Source of the DNA: Caenorhabditis remanei
Lineage: Eukaryota; Nematoda; Chromadorea; Rhabditida; Rhabditidae
NCBI RefSeq assembly: GCF_010183535.1
Contig: NC_071332.1
Coordinates: forward strand, 9,858,001 to 9,922,000
Reading direction: 5' to 3'
Length of the DNA stretch: 64,000 nt
Position 1 is the first letter of the stretch, and each line of letters begins with the position of its first letter. This document shows, one piece after another, positions 32,259 through 45,360 of this stretch. Under the pieces are notes generated by a model that saw only the letters and a program-made list of their open reading frames with translations, made no database searches and was not told where the DNA came from. The position numbers and the translations under genes were made by a program.

Positions 32259-35200
32259 ATGGTTATCTCGTTTTCGGTTCTACTGATCTTCTTGCTACAG
32301 TATACCAGAGGTAAGTATTAAAATGTAAAATGAGAAGAAATACAGTAGTCCAGTAGACTCGATGATTCTGAAATCCAGTATATATGGACTATTTTCAGTT
32401 ACAGAATCTGTGGGATTATACCTACGTGTAGAGACAGGTCATCAGAACATTGCCATCGATGGACGTGACGTCTACTACGGTCACTACACGAAGATCCATT
32501 TTCACAATGTGACATGCATCGATGCAATTGACATTCACTGTCTGAAAGAACTCACTGGTGCCGAGGAAATGTGAGTTTTTCGATTTGCAAGAAAGCTATA
32601 AAACTTGAACCGAAACGAGTCGAAATTCGAATGCGAAAGGCACATGTGAAATACAAATAAATCAGGTCAAACGGGCTAATTTTCAATTCCCACTGGATCA
32701 TGATTTGATATGTCGGTTAGTGGAAAGTAAGAGAGAGAGAGGAAAAGAGTAAAGCCTTTTGTTGTGAAGTCTTCTCTCGATTTGTTACGTTCGATGTTAG
32801 TGTATGCACTACTTCATACTAACCCTTCACGATTAATTCTCGTCTGGGGAATTGGAAAATGGCTTGTAAGACCAGTTGGGTTCGCTTCTCTAAACGGACC
32901 AAAATGTTTCAAAAACTCTTTGTTTGCAACATGTGGGAATAAAAACAAAAGTGGTAAAAGCTAAGAAATCATATTTCTTTCAGCGATTTGCTATACTCGG
33001 AATGTCAAAAAGGGCACTGGAAAGTGGCACATTACACGAATTCAAAACATCATTTTAGGTTAAAAGAGGTTAGTGACACACACTGTATCAGCATATATAT
33101 CTTCTATGTTTACAGCCAATTCACGCTCTACGTCTTCTGATTTCCAGTCGACGAGAACTTTCTGTAATTGATGCCCAAGTGAAATCGTGCTCCTACCCAC
33201 CAGCTCCACCATCCGAATGCCATCGAACAACACGAAATCACAACCACCGACACGGAAAAACTGGGTCAATATTGAGAGCAGTCGACCCATATTCTCGGTT
33301 AGAAGCTGAAATGGAAGCAGAAATTGAAGCAGGAGCAAGAGCATTAGCAAGAGGACAGAATCCCGAAAAAGAGGTGAAAAGAAGTAGGAGAGTGAGAAGA
33401 GATGTTGAAGATATCACAAAAGAAGAAAAAGAAGTGAAAATTATGAGTGGGAATCAGGAAATCACAGAAGACAAAGTGATTCCTTTTGGAAATCATTTGG
33501 ATGTTGCTGCAGGGTCGAGATGGAAATTTCATGGAGGTGTTGGACTGATAGTTTATGGTAAGACTTCATGCTCCGTGCCTAAAAAAATAATGATTCTAGG
33601 TTCTCTGAATCTGAAAGGAACCAGTAATCAACCTATCATAATGGAATCATCAAGTAAAAACGAAAAATGGCGTGGAATTGAATTCCGGAATGCAGCAACT
33701 TCATCTTTAACACACGTGAACATCACTGGAGCTGACGTGGCTGTTAGCGTCAGATCAGGAACATCTCCAGACATGGATCATGTTGTTGTTGATGGAAATA
33801 CGTATGGCATTCAGATTAGTGACATGGATGTAAGTTGTTTTTCTTTGTAACTTTTCTGGAATATTTTTTGAAAATAGAAAAGCTAGATTCTCCACTTTAG
33901 GGGTTTCCATGAAGTTTCTGAGACTTCAAAAATAATTAGAGTCTTCAGGATATCAGAAACCTAATACTACAATATTTCAGTCTGGTTCAACAACTCATTT
34001 GAAGTCAGTTGTATCTGTGAACAATGAGAAAACAGGAATTGAGTACCTGGGAAAGGTATAGAATCTGAAAGTCACTTTGTTCATCATAATGAAATCAATG
34101 TCCTTTTTTGTCTGCTTCTTCTCTCTCTCTAACTCTCACCGCTGCTTCAGAATGCACTCATTTTTGCACACCGGTACTTGCTATTTCTCTATGTTATTTA
34201 TGTCACACACTCCACCATTTTTCTGACTTTTAATCTCATTTTTGTCTCATCAATATTCATATCCACTTCCAAATCACAACCACTAAAATCAAAACATCAC
34301 AACACGACGAGCACCGTTTCGAGAGCTGTATATACTGTTTTCTTAATTGATTCTCCATTTCTCTTATCAATTATACCAATTTTTTGTTCGTTTTAAAACA
34401 AAAAAGACTATGAAAACGTCTCCCCACAAAATGCATTCACCTCACAAAATAACTTGTCCTTGTCCTGAAAATAAATGATCATGAAGCGATTATTGGTTGA
34501 TTTATGTGCAATATTACACACTCAAATGCATGTCAAAGGGATTCACGGGTAATTGGTTGATTCAGGAGATGATGGGGTACGGTATCTTTCAGATTTCAGA
34601 GTTTTGGAGAAGGTGAATTCATAAATCATCACGATGGAAACTCTCAGTGGCAGGAATTGTGGCAATACTCTTTAGATTGCACAGTGCCAGCTTTAAAATT
34701 TTGGGAAATCTAGAACAATACAGGAAAAAGTTATGGAGATTCAATCTGATCTTTGAATACCGTACCTCAATCATCTTCTTCAATGTGAATTATTTTTCAT
34801 TTATCGTTGATTTAGGGTTCGATATCGATTGATCGAGCAGTTGCTGCTTCCAACGGTGGTCTAGGAGTCTTCATAACCACCGATAAAAAAATAACAATCC
34901 GTCGAAGTACTTCCTATTCCAACAACGGTACTGGAATCTACGTGGGAACATCAGAAGTTATTCTAGAAGATGTAGTTGTGAATTCAAATGGATTCTATGG
35001 AATACATGCGGAAATAGAGAAAAGATTAGAAGTAAGACTGTTGTCACATTTTGTATTTTTATTTATAGATGTTTTCAGATGGATGGTGTAAATGTGTCTG
35101 CTCATAGAGGGGAGTTCGCATTCGAATTGTTTACAACAGGAAATGCGAAAATTGGAATAACTAATTCTCGTTTTCACGATAACAAAAAGGGCGCAGTGCG

Positions 35201-38200
35201 GTTTTCTGGGCAATATCAGAGTCCGAATGTAAGTGAGAAGGGGTCAGAATATGAAGATCTCAATTGGACACATTTACAGATAATCTTCCGAAATTGTCGT
35301 TTTCTTCGAAATTCTGGGCAAATGATAACAATCGATCAGTTTCGAAATGCGAGTTTGATAGTTGACAAATGCGAATTTTTCACCAACAGTTATGTTGATT
35401 TCGATGGTGGAGATTCTGTAATTTCAGTCAAGAATATCGATGGGAACGGTAGATATATCGGGTCTTTTTGTTTTGAATAACAATTCTGTTTCAGAAAACC
35501 AACTATCCATTACAAGTTGCCAATTCACCAAAAACACAATGCATGATGTTATCAAACTTTTGGAGACGGATTCTGCGAATCCCTCTAACACAGAAATTGT
35601 TATTAATGGAAATGAATTCACTCAAAATCTTGCTAACTCGATTTTAACAACAAATTCCGTCAACTCCTCCATTACTGAAAATAAATTTCAAGACAAAAGA
35701 TCCACGTGTGAAATCACATACAATTCTCCAGCCATTCCGATAGTTGAGGTTTTGACTCAGAATAAAATGTTATCTGGAAACAAGAATTCTCTATGTACTG
35801 GTCAAGGATATCAAACAATTCAAATGGACGAACCCGCCACTTCTACGTTTACACCTATTATCGGAGTGACTGGAAATCCATTCAAAACTTCGAATGGAGT
35901 AATCAAAGCGTCATCGGAACCCTACCTCATCAATGAAGAAGTCATGATAAATATTGGAGAAACAATGGTAATCGAACCAGGAACAATTCTTGATTTTGCC
36001 CCAGGAGTCGGTATTACAGTATCAGGTCAATTGATTATGAATGGAACTGAAGATAAACCAATTGTGACACGTGGACAAAACGGGAATACGTGGCGTGGAA
36101 TAGTGGCGAAACCAGAAGGAGTTCTTGATTTTAAAAATGTTGTTTCGGAAGATGCTTCGATAGGAATTTGGATAGATTCACAAAAAGTGAAGATTGAAAA
36201 CGGAAGGATTGTGAGACCAGCAGTACATGGAATCGAGATAACTCAGAATTCGAATGACGTGGTTGATTTGGGAGGAGTTATAATTGAAGAAGCAAATGAA
36301 TCAGCCATCGGAGTCGACGAAAGAAGGGATGATCTGCTGATTAAGAATGCAAATATTCGGAATGGAGTTGGAAGTGGTATAGATTTCATGACACCTACAG
36401 GTTTTTTTAATTGAAGTTTTTCAATTAACTAATGAATATATTCTCCAGGAAACATCGAACTACAAAACATCAAAATTGATAATATGGGCGCTTACGGAAT
36501 CCACATTTCTGAATTTCCATCGTCTCCACTTCACGCTGTTCTTCTAGAAGACGTCAGCATCACGAACCAGAAAAGAGGTCATGCTGGAATATTGATATCT
36601 GGAGGATGGATACAGAATGTTGGGATTCATAACTTGAAATCGGCTGATAACTCAGTACCAAGTTTGATAATAGCATTGGAATGTAATGATGGAAATGAGA
36701 AATTAATTAAAATGGATAACAACACTTTTGAACGAAATACGGATATTGTACAGCATATTCAATTAGGAAGTTGTGCAAATTTACAAGTAAGTTGGCAAAA
36801 AAATTCATTTGAGAGTATTATCAGAATTCAGATGGAAAGGAACACGTACAATGAGAACAATGTTGATGGAATTGGATCCACTTTGGTCATTACTTCAGAA
36901 AATAATGTGAACAAGAAGAACGGAGTTATGGAAATAGTGAAAAACAATTTCACGAATAATGGAGGAATCTACACAGTCACATTGGATACAAATGTTCATG
37001 ATGCCTATTTCACAGATAATGTTCTGACTGGAAACGCAAATTCTGGAGCAGTTTTGAAGATTGCTGGTGAGAACGTAAAGATTGTCACTAACAACTTTGA
37101 TAACAAAGACAGCAAGTATCAAATTGCATACTCTGATGACTCGGTATGTTCTTCATGTTTCTTAAATTTTTGCAATTGAGAATTTCAGCCTATCGATGCT
37201 ACATTCAATGAATGGAATGGCCTTGATGAAGACGAAGTTTTGAAAACAATTGACGCTAAAGAAGGAACTGTTCTTGTGGTCCCGTATGGATACACAACAG
37301 TTTCCGTTGATAATCAGTTGGATCCTATGACTACAGTAGTCCCGGTTACGGTACCAGACTCTGCAAACATCAAATGTGCTCATCTTGCGTATTGCTCAAG
37401 ACGTGGAACTTGTAAGGATGGAATCTGTATTTGCCCACATGGATACACTGGATTCGACTGCTCAATTCCATTATTCTGTAATTGCAGTGGAAACGGACTA
37501 TGCAATTTACTAAACATTTGCATGTGTAATGAGGGATGGTCTGGTTCCGATTGTTCCGTTCCAAAATGCGTGTCAAATTGTACTGGACATGGAAAATGCA
37601 CTGCTCCGAATCGATGTGAATGTGATCAAGGATGGATGGGAGAAACATGTTCAGTCACATCTTGTGTAGATTCTAATTGCCTTCATGGTCATTGTGGTTC
37701 CAATGGACTCTGTAAATGTGAAGCTGGATGGAAAGGTTCTCGATGTCAGGTACCTCATTGCAACAACTGTACTCTTAACGGAGTATGCAGTCGTCCTGGA
37801 TTCTGTAGTTGTTTTGATGACTACGGTGGTTCAAACTGTTCGAAATGCGTTGGAGACTCTTGTGGAGCGTGTGATTTCGACTGTAACCACGGAATCTGTG
37901 AACCACTCACGAAGACATGTTCCTGCTCGAAAGGTTGGATGGGTGGAGCTTGTGATGTGTGTGCAACTGGAAAATGCGAGGATTCGAGTAGGATTCAGTA
38001 TATTCAACCGTCAACCGCAGAGTTGGAAGATCTGAACGTTGTCGTGAATGTTTTTGGTGAAGGCTTCTCAATGTAAGAAAAATGTCAAAATTATTCAAGA
38101 AATTAATTTGTGAAATTTCAGAACTGACAACAATTCTTATGTGTGTACTTTCGGGAGAACAAGTGTGACTGGTCGAAGAGTTTCCTCAGCTCTCATTCGA

Positions 38201-41200
38201 TGCCCAATTCCTGCAAATCTCACTCTAGGAAGACACGTCTTCAGTATCTCTCAACCAGGATCATTTAATGCAATCGGTACTTCTGAAGCAAAACCAGTAA
38301 GTTGACTCATTATTCTATTGAACAAATCTGTAAAATTTCAGATTCACTTCACACTGTATGATGGCTGTGAGCCGTCACTCTGTCAAGGTTCTTGTGTTGG
38401 TCCACTGTGTATATGTCCTCAAGGAAAAACTGGAATATTCTGTGACGTCATTGAAGTTCTTCCAAGTATTGATAAACGATTTCTGGAGCATCAGAGAGCT
38501 AACACTGCCTTCGAAGGTGTCCCATATGTATTGATGCTTCCAACAATGGCTTCATCTGTCCTCCGTGTCAATTCAACAATTCCAGATCTTAATTTTATTG
38601 CTTCGAAAGGAATCGTAGCATGGCCGGATCCAATTGGTTCACCATACCCGTACGAGGTTTCAGTCACTGCATTTTCTCCTGCTGGGGAGACAACGATAGC
38701 ATGGAATATAACTGTCCAACCAGAGTATGCTGTAGAAGTGAAAAATGTGACAGTGGAGGGAGGAAGAGCCAAAATAAGAGGACAGCTGATTGGACCTGCT
38801 GCAGCTTCATCAAGAAAGAATCCAGTTATAATCCGAGTGAGAAGAGATGATACTGTAGATGAGATTCTGGCTGAATCTGATACGAATGGTGATGTATCAT
38901 TTGATTATATTCCAATGCTTCCTGGAGTTTATGAAGTCACAATGGCCCATCCAAATGTTCCAAGTGACCCGATTCAGCCAGTTCGATTCACAATTCCTGA
39001 AATAAATCTTCCAATTATTGGCGAATCTTCTAATTCATCACTTTCCTTGAACATCTCGGGACGAGAAAATTGTCAAGTAAAATTGATTCAACCAAAAGTA
39101 GAAAATGTAGAAGTTGAGGAACACGGAGCACAGAAAGTGGTGAATTTTGGAAGATTTTGGGATGGGGAAGTGTTGGCAACAGTCAAGTGTGAAGGTGCTC
39201 CGATCGAAATAGTGAGAGCTCCACCGATTCAGTCAAAGGGAGTTCTGACATCGACACCTGAGGTTTTGAGTGTATATGGGAACGAGAATCTTTATGAAGT
39301 AAGTTGATTTCGACTCCTAAATAAAATAAAATAGCCTTTTTAGGTAAAAGTTCACTGGCCACCTGAAATTGAATTCAATCCAAGTGTTGTGATATCTGAT
39401 AGCAGTTTTGATGAGAATCCAGTGGTAATCGCAGAAGATAAATACCTTCGAATGACATTCTCAACTGTCGGAGAATCGATTGGAAACGGGACAATTCAAG
39501 TGAAAGATGGATCAACTGTGATGACAACAATCCCATATTTCTATGCTGCTGCCAACAAATCTCAGTACTATACTTTTAAAATCTGTGTTCGAGATGAATG
39601 GGATGGGCAAGAAGGTGAATTATCTTCAACCGAAGCAGCCACGATTGCAATTCAGAATCCACAAAGAGGAGTTGATATAACTAAAACAAATATCAGATTG
39701 AATGTGCAATGGGCTGATTTTTCACTGCAACCCGGTACTTACAACTTATTGGTGAGAAGTGAACTTCATGAACCAGTCGAACAAATTGTGGAATTGAGTC
39801 CACTGAATACGAGCTTCTGTGTTCCATTAATCTCCTCTCGTTCCCGAAATCTTCCGACTATCCACTGTTCACATTTCACTGATCCTGCATCATGTGACGT
39901 GGAAATCACATCAGTTGCTTCTGCCGATAATCAACTTCCTGTTTTCAATTTTCAACCATCTGTTGTAACATCAAAAGGTCAGAAAGTTCTTGTTACTCCA
40001 CATGGAAGTTTGGAAGGAACAATTGGATTATGGAATAGTCAAGTGGCTGAAATCATGGTGACACCTTCAAAAAGATCAGTGTCTGTCAATGAGAGTTTTT
40101 GGATAACATTCTCTTGGAAAAACGATATCATGATAAAATGTGATGTGAAAACTCTTCAAGTTCCATTTGTCTTCTTGCCAGATTCAAGTCAATCTCAAGT
40201 TCCAGTTCACAGTTCCTCGAGTATTCTTATAAGACTTCAAGATGGATCCAATGAGATTTGTGACAATGACAACACTGCAGTCACCCCTGCCACGTCAACT
40301 CTGGTTATGTGTAATTGTGGAGATGGAGCCAGAACAAGATGCCGAGAAAGATATCATTCAGCCACTGCTTGTGGTGGTTCATGGAATAAAATAGCAGATG
40401 ATACTGTCTCTTTGGAAGTTGTTGCTTCATTTCTAGCAATGATTTTCGAATGTCGAGAAGTATCCGTGGATTTCGCAGAACTCCGAAATTCTTTAGAATG
40501 TGTGGCTTCAATTGAGAGCGATTGTCCAGTTACATCAAGAAGGCATAAAAGAGATATAGTACAGATGCAGAATGATTCTCCATTCGGAATAATTAATAGA
40601 CTGAATTCAATCAGTACAGATTTCGGAAAAGTTCTTCCAGTTTTGAATGCATTGGATGTTCAAACAATCAGAATATCTTCTGTTTTCATTGAATTCGTAG
40701 ACAGAATGCAGAGGATGTTTCCGGATGAAATTATCAAATCCATGGATAGAGACACAGTTGACCGTTTCCTTGGAGCAATCGCAGATTCATCAGATGAAGG
40801 TCAACTGATATCAGAAGCAGAAAAAAGAATAATTGGTTCGAGTGCCTTCAGTCTCATTCAGTTGTGGAATCTGACAGTTAAAAGTTGGAAATCTGGAAAA
40901 GTGCCGATTGAAAGGCTAGGAATCACACATCAAGATGCAAAACAATTGGTAGCGGCTGCCGATAAAATCAAGTCGATTTCAAGACAAAATGTGGCACAAG
41001 ATCCTTTTGCAATGCTTCATGGATATATGGAAAGAATGTTGGAAACGGGAGTGACGGAACAAAAAGAATGCGCAACGACAACTGTATTCATAGATAAAAC
41101 AGAAGTTGAGGAAGATGGACAGATGAGAATTCAGGTCTTCATCAAAAATAGAGCGGTAAGAAAAAGCTAGTTCATGATTAATAAAACACAATAATGATAT

Positions 41201-44200
41201 TTTCAGAACATGACACTGACCAACGTGGGAGTTACCCTCTCTTTCGTGAAATCTGACTCAAAAACTCCAATTGTCAACTTCAATATCGGTCCATCTTGGT
41301 CAGCTGGAATAGGAAGTCTCAACGGTCTTGGAACTTTTGATGCCGGATCTTCTTTTGAAATTCACTGGACTCGACTAATATCTGCCCCAAGACGTCTCAC
41401 GACAGTTGCTAAATATCAGGTACTTTCATTATTGTAATTTACAATTACCCAAGTTTTTTTCAGCCAATAATCATCTTCTCGTTCTCTTCGATGGGACGTC
41501 TGACTCAACAGAAATTGTTTGCATCAGAAGTTTCTGTGATTCCAAAGAAAACAATTCGAGCTATAAACATCATCAAAGACAGTTTATCACCAAAAGAAGG
41601 AACTGACTTCTCTATCATCAGTGCAATCATTAATCATGGATACACTCCGCTCAAAGAAGTTGAAATTATAATGAATGAAATGAAACACTCCGAGTCTGTC
41701 ACCCCACGTCTCGACTCAATTTTCGTGAATGGCAAACCAACATTCAAGACAATGACACCAAAGTTCTCAGTGATTCCCAGCGGATCCACACAACTTGTTC
41801 GAATTGTGATGAAGAACAGAGATGATAACATTGTACCGCTATTATCAATGAATTTGACCTGCCTCGAAAATGAGAAACTGTTACCGTTGGAGACAACAGA
41901 AACATACGCAATCCGTGCAGCTGGAATTTCAGATTTTGGAATGTTGCTGGCGACACCAAATCAATCAGTTCCTTTGTTTTACTTCCGACCGTCAGCTGCT
42001 CAAATGGTGAATGTCATAAAACTCGAATTTCTATCGGTGAGCTGAAAAATGATATTTTTGATATTTTGAGTTATTTTTCAGATGCAAAAGATTAACGCAT
42101 CAGAACCTGGAAAACGCAGTTTTGTAGCAGCATTCAGAAATCCGTAAGACATTAAAAACGTTATAATTATTTCGAAGAAAACCAGATATTTCAGAGAATC
42201 AACAAGCTTCGGTGGAGCTTTGTGGGCTCGCATGCCAGTTCCAGAAGTGAATGAAATGTATAAACTGATATCAATTGTGGATAGAGGAGGATCAAGACCG
42301 AGAGAACTACAGGCTGTGCAGTGGACTTCTGAAGAGAATGCAAGTTTTGATTACAACTATTTATAACAATACGTATATTTTCTTTCAGGGAAACGAAATG
42401 CTCAATTTTATTGATCCTGGTTCACTGACTGCAGCTCAGCAAATGTTCTACGAACTTCAGTTTTCCGATCCAAATGATTCATCTCCAGATGACGAGAACC
42501 CGTCATTCGAACAGCTTCAATATAGAATCGAAATTCCTCAGAATCATATTGAACCCGAGACAGAAATTGGAAAAATTGAGGCTCTTTCTCCAGAAGATCT
42601 TACCTACTTTCTGTATTCGCCAGATAACAACAAAAGATTTTCAGTGGATTCTGAGAACGGTCGAATCTTTTATGATTCAGATGAACCACTGAGCAATGAA
42701 GAAGAGTATTGTGTTGTCTTGGAAGCAAGAGATTCTCAAGGACGGGTCACAAGAGTGCCCGTAGCCATCAACAATGGTGGACAGAGAAGGGATTGCGTAC
42801 TGTTCAGCACTGTGAATCTGACACCAATGCTACATTTTGGAGACTATATTCCTGCTCCAACAATTATGACTCCAAGAGTTTTCACATTTGCTACTGCACG
42901 TAAGTCTTTCAAAGATTGTTTATTCTAATCAACTTTAGATAATTTCAGAACCAACATCTCCAATGACAACAATCTCGACTACAATCATAGATGCTACACC
43001 GAAGGCTATAACAGAATCACCAGCCACCAGCAGTTCTTCTCCTGGCGCCGAAACTGATAGAACAACATCAATGTGGCAAACTTCTGAAAGTTTATTGACT
43101 TCAACAGTGTCTTCTACCTGGCAAACATCTGAAGTAACAACTTCATCTGATTGGCAGACGTCAGATAGCTACGTCACGACAACTGACACATCATCATCAT
43201 ATTCACCACCCACTTCTGAATGGACCACATCATCTTCAGAATTTTCTACACCAGAATCAACTATTGATTACTCCACATCGACATCTGCGTATCTAACTAC
43301 TTCTGATGTAGACTCCACATCTACAGGAACTACTGTAACATTTGTAGATTCAACTCTAGAGACGGTCACTTCAACGGAACCAATTACACCATCCCCTATT
43401 GACGGAACAACTTCAATAGAAGTCATGACGACACCTTCAATAACGACTTCAGAATCAGAGGGAACATCACCAGAATATGTGACAACTGAAAGCACGATGA
43501 CTACGACACCTTCTGATTTTCCGACATCGTCGGACCAAATGACAACATCTCTGTCGTCTTACGGTACATCGGAAAGTACAACTATGGAATCAGTGTTATC
43601 TACTTTGTCGCCGTTTGAATCTTCTCCTTTCCCTACACCTGACGGATTCACTCTGGAACCTATTCCATCATCCACAGAATATCCGGAAGGAACAACGATG
43701 ACATCTCCTGATGGAACACTTCCTATTCTCTCTACTATCTCCGAAGATATATGGACTTCCACACAAGAGACACCTGGAATTTCATCAACACCAGAAGTCA
43801 CGAGAATCCTTCCAACTGATCCAGCAACTCCTTCAACTCCAATTACGTCAACAGAAGTAATCTATACTGTTTCTTCAGATGGAACATTGGAACCAGTCAC
43901 ATCAGAATCCTCGACGTCCTCCTCTGTAACCGCAACAGCCACAGAACCAATCTACACTGTCAGCCCAGATACATCACCTGAGACAGATGGAACAGTTCAG
44001 CCACCGATAAGAATTTCAACTGTTGGTGGAGAGGATCACTACGTCACCTCCTCTCCGGCTCCACCTACTGGACCAGTCACAGCATCAGAAACTCCTGGAG
44101 GGTTTACAGTATCTGCACAGACAACACCAAGCGATAACTATGGTTTTGAATGTGGTTCGACCACAACTCCGTTGACTGGATACTGGAAAATTGTTTGCGA

Positions 44201-44240
44201 AATTCAAGATATGTCAAAACCGAAAAATGATCTCCGCTAA
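32259..44240 (+). CDS. Giant secreted modular protein: beta-helix repeats, EGF array, IPT-like, cadherin-like and mucin regions
   Basis: About 21 exons, roughly 3,270 residues, from ATG 32259 to TAA 44238-44240. A signal peptide (MVISFSVLLIFLLQYTR) leads. A furin-type site RSRRVRR/DV lies near 33395. From ~33500 to 37250 there are right-handed parallel beta-helix repeats, with short strand-turn units such as NGTGIYVGTSEVILEDVVV and many N-x-S/T sites. At 37375-37970 come six or seven cysteine-rich EGF-like repeats (CxCxxGWxGxxC), then an IPT-like segment and another EGF (~38340-38445). After an Ig/fibronectin-like stretch there is a second dibasic site SRRHKR/DI near 40545. A cadherin-like repeat (FSVDSENGRIFYDSDEPLS) lies near 42640, followed by ~400 residues of Ser/Thr/Pro mucin sequence (42960-44190). 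No transmembrane helix is visible at the end. Likely apical matrix or surface; its function is unknown. Internal exon edges were read but not all phases were rechecked. Confidence 0.75.
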
Positions 44241-45360
44241 CAAGATTTTATGATTTCCCTGTTTTCTTTCAGAAAGTTTTATAGTTACGGGTTATATAAT
44301 TGATTGAATAAATAGTTTGAATTTATTGTATCCTTGTTTCTTAAAATTTCAGAACAAACAAATGACTACTAAAAACTTTTTAGCATTTTCGTTCATGACC
44401 ACCCATTTTTGGCATCAACCAGAACTCAATTGTTGTGTTAATGGCAGTAGTTGGTATTAGTAACACTGGAGATGAGGCGGAAGCGGTAATAGGTGCCTCT
44501 GGTTGACCCCCTCAAGGTCGGATTATGAAGCTTAGAGAGACCGTCTGAATGGGGGAAAAATGAGACATGCGCGACACGCTCGGGACGTCCGTCCGACAAG
44601 GTCGGGACTGTTGATGGGCGGGAAATTGGCAGAGAAGTAGAGGTAATAGAGGAAGAAAAAGAAGAGGAGTGGCAGGTGATTGACAACAAAATGTTTCGAT
44701 TTAGAGAAACAACATGGTGGTTGGTCTTAAAGTTGTTTTTTTCTATTCACTAGACTATGAGTTTTCCGTTGGGCAGCCATTTAATTAGAATGTATTACGG
44801 TGAAAACTATTTGCCAGAGACTCGGAAGCTTATAGTGCCAAAACTGTTCAAATTGAAGATTTCAGACTTTCATTTCACTGAAACATATCTTGATTGGTTT
44901 CTCCGAGCTCAAACTAGATTCACTATTAATTTACGGGGCAGACCCAATTTCACTTCCTGTCATCAATTTCATTTCCATCCAATTCCCATCCGTTCAGCTC
45001 ATTTTGGCGGACCACCACTAAAACCAACCGTCTGTCAAAACCCACTCAATCCACACACCTGTCCCTTTAAAATAAGCTAGGAACCCCTTCTCCGAACACT
45101 AATTTGTTGAACAACCCCCTGATTTATAGCTGCTGACCTACGTCCGCCAACCAGCCGCCTCCTCATCTGCCATAATAGGATAGGTGCAATCAGGGTAGGA
45201 AGAGGGACCCCTTTATTCATAATTGCCCTTCTCGTAAAACCACTCGTTTACCTTTTCGAACGAGAGCACGACACACTTTCATTTGTAGGTCAACAATAAT
45301 ACAAGAAGAAAGTGAGATCAAGAAATTCTGGATTTGAAGAAATCGGATAAAGGGGTGGAT
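44241..45360. other. Intergenic region
   Basis: The 3' flank of the giant gene (polyadenylation-like AATAAATAG near 44308) and the upstream region of the next gene. Short frames here lack splice context. Nothing else is supported. Confidence 0.5.
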
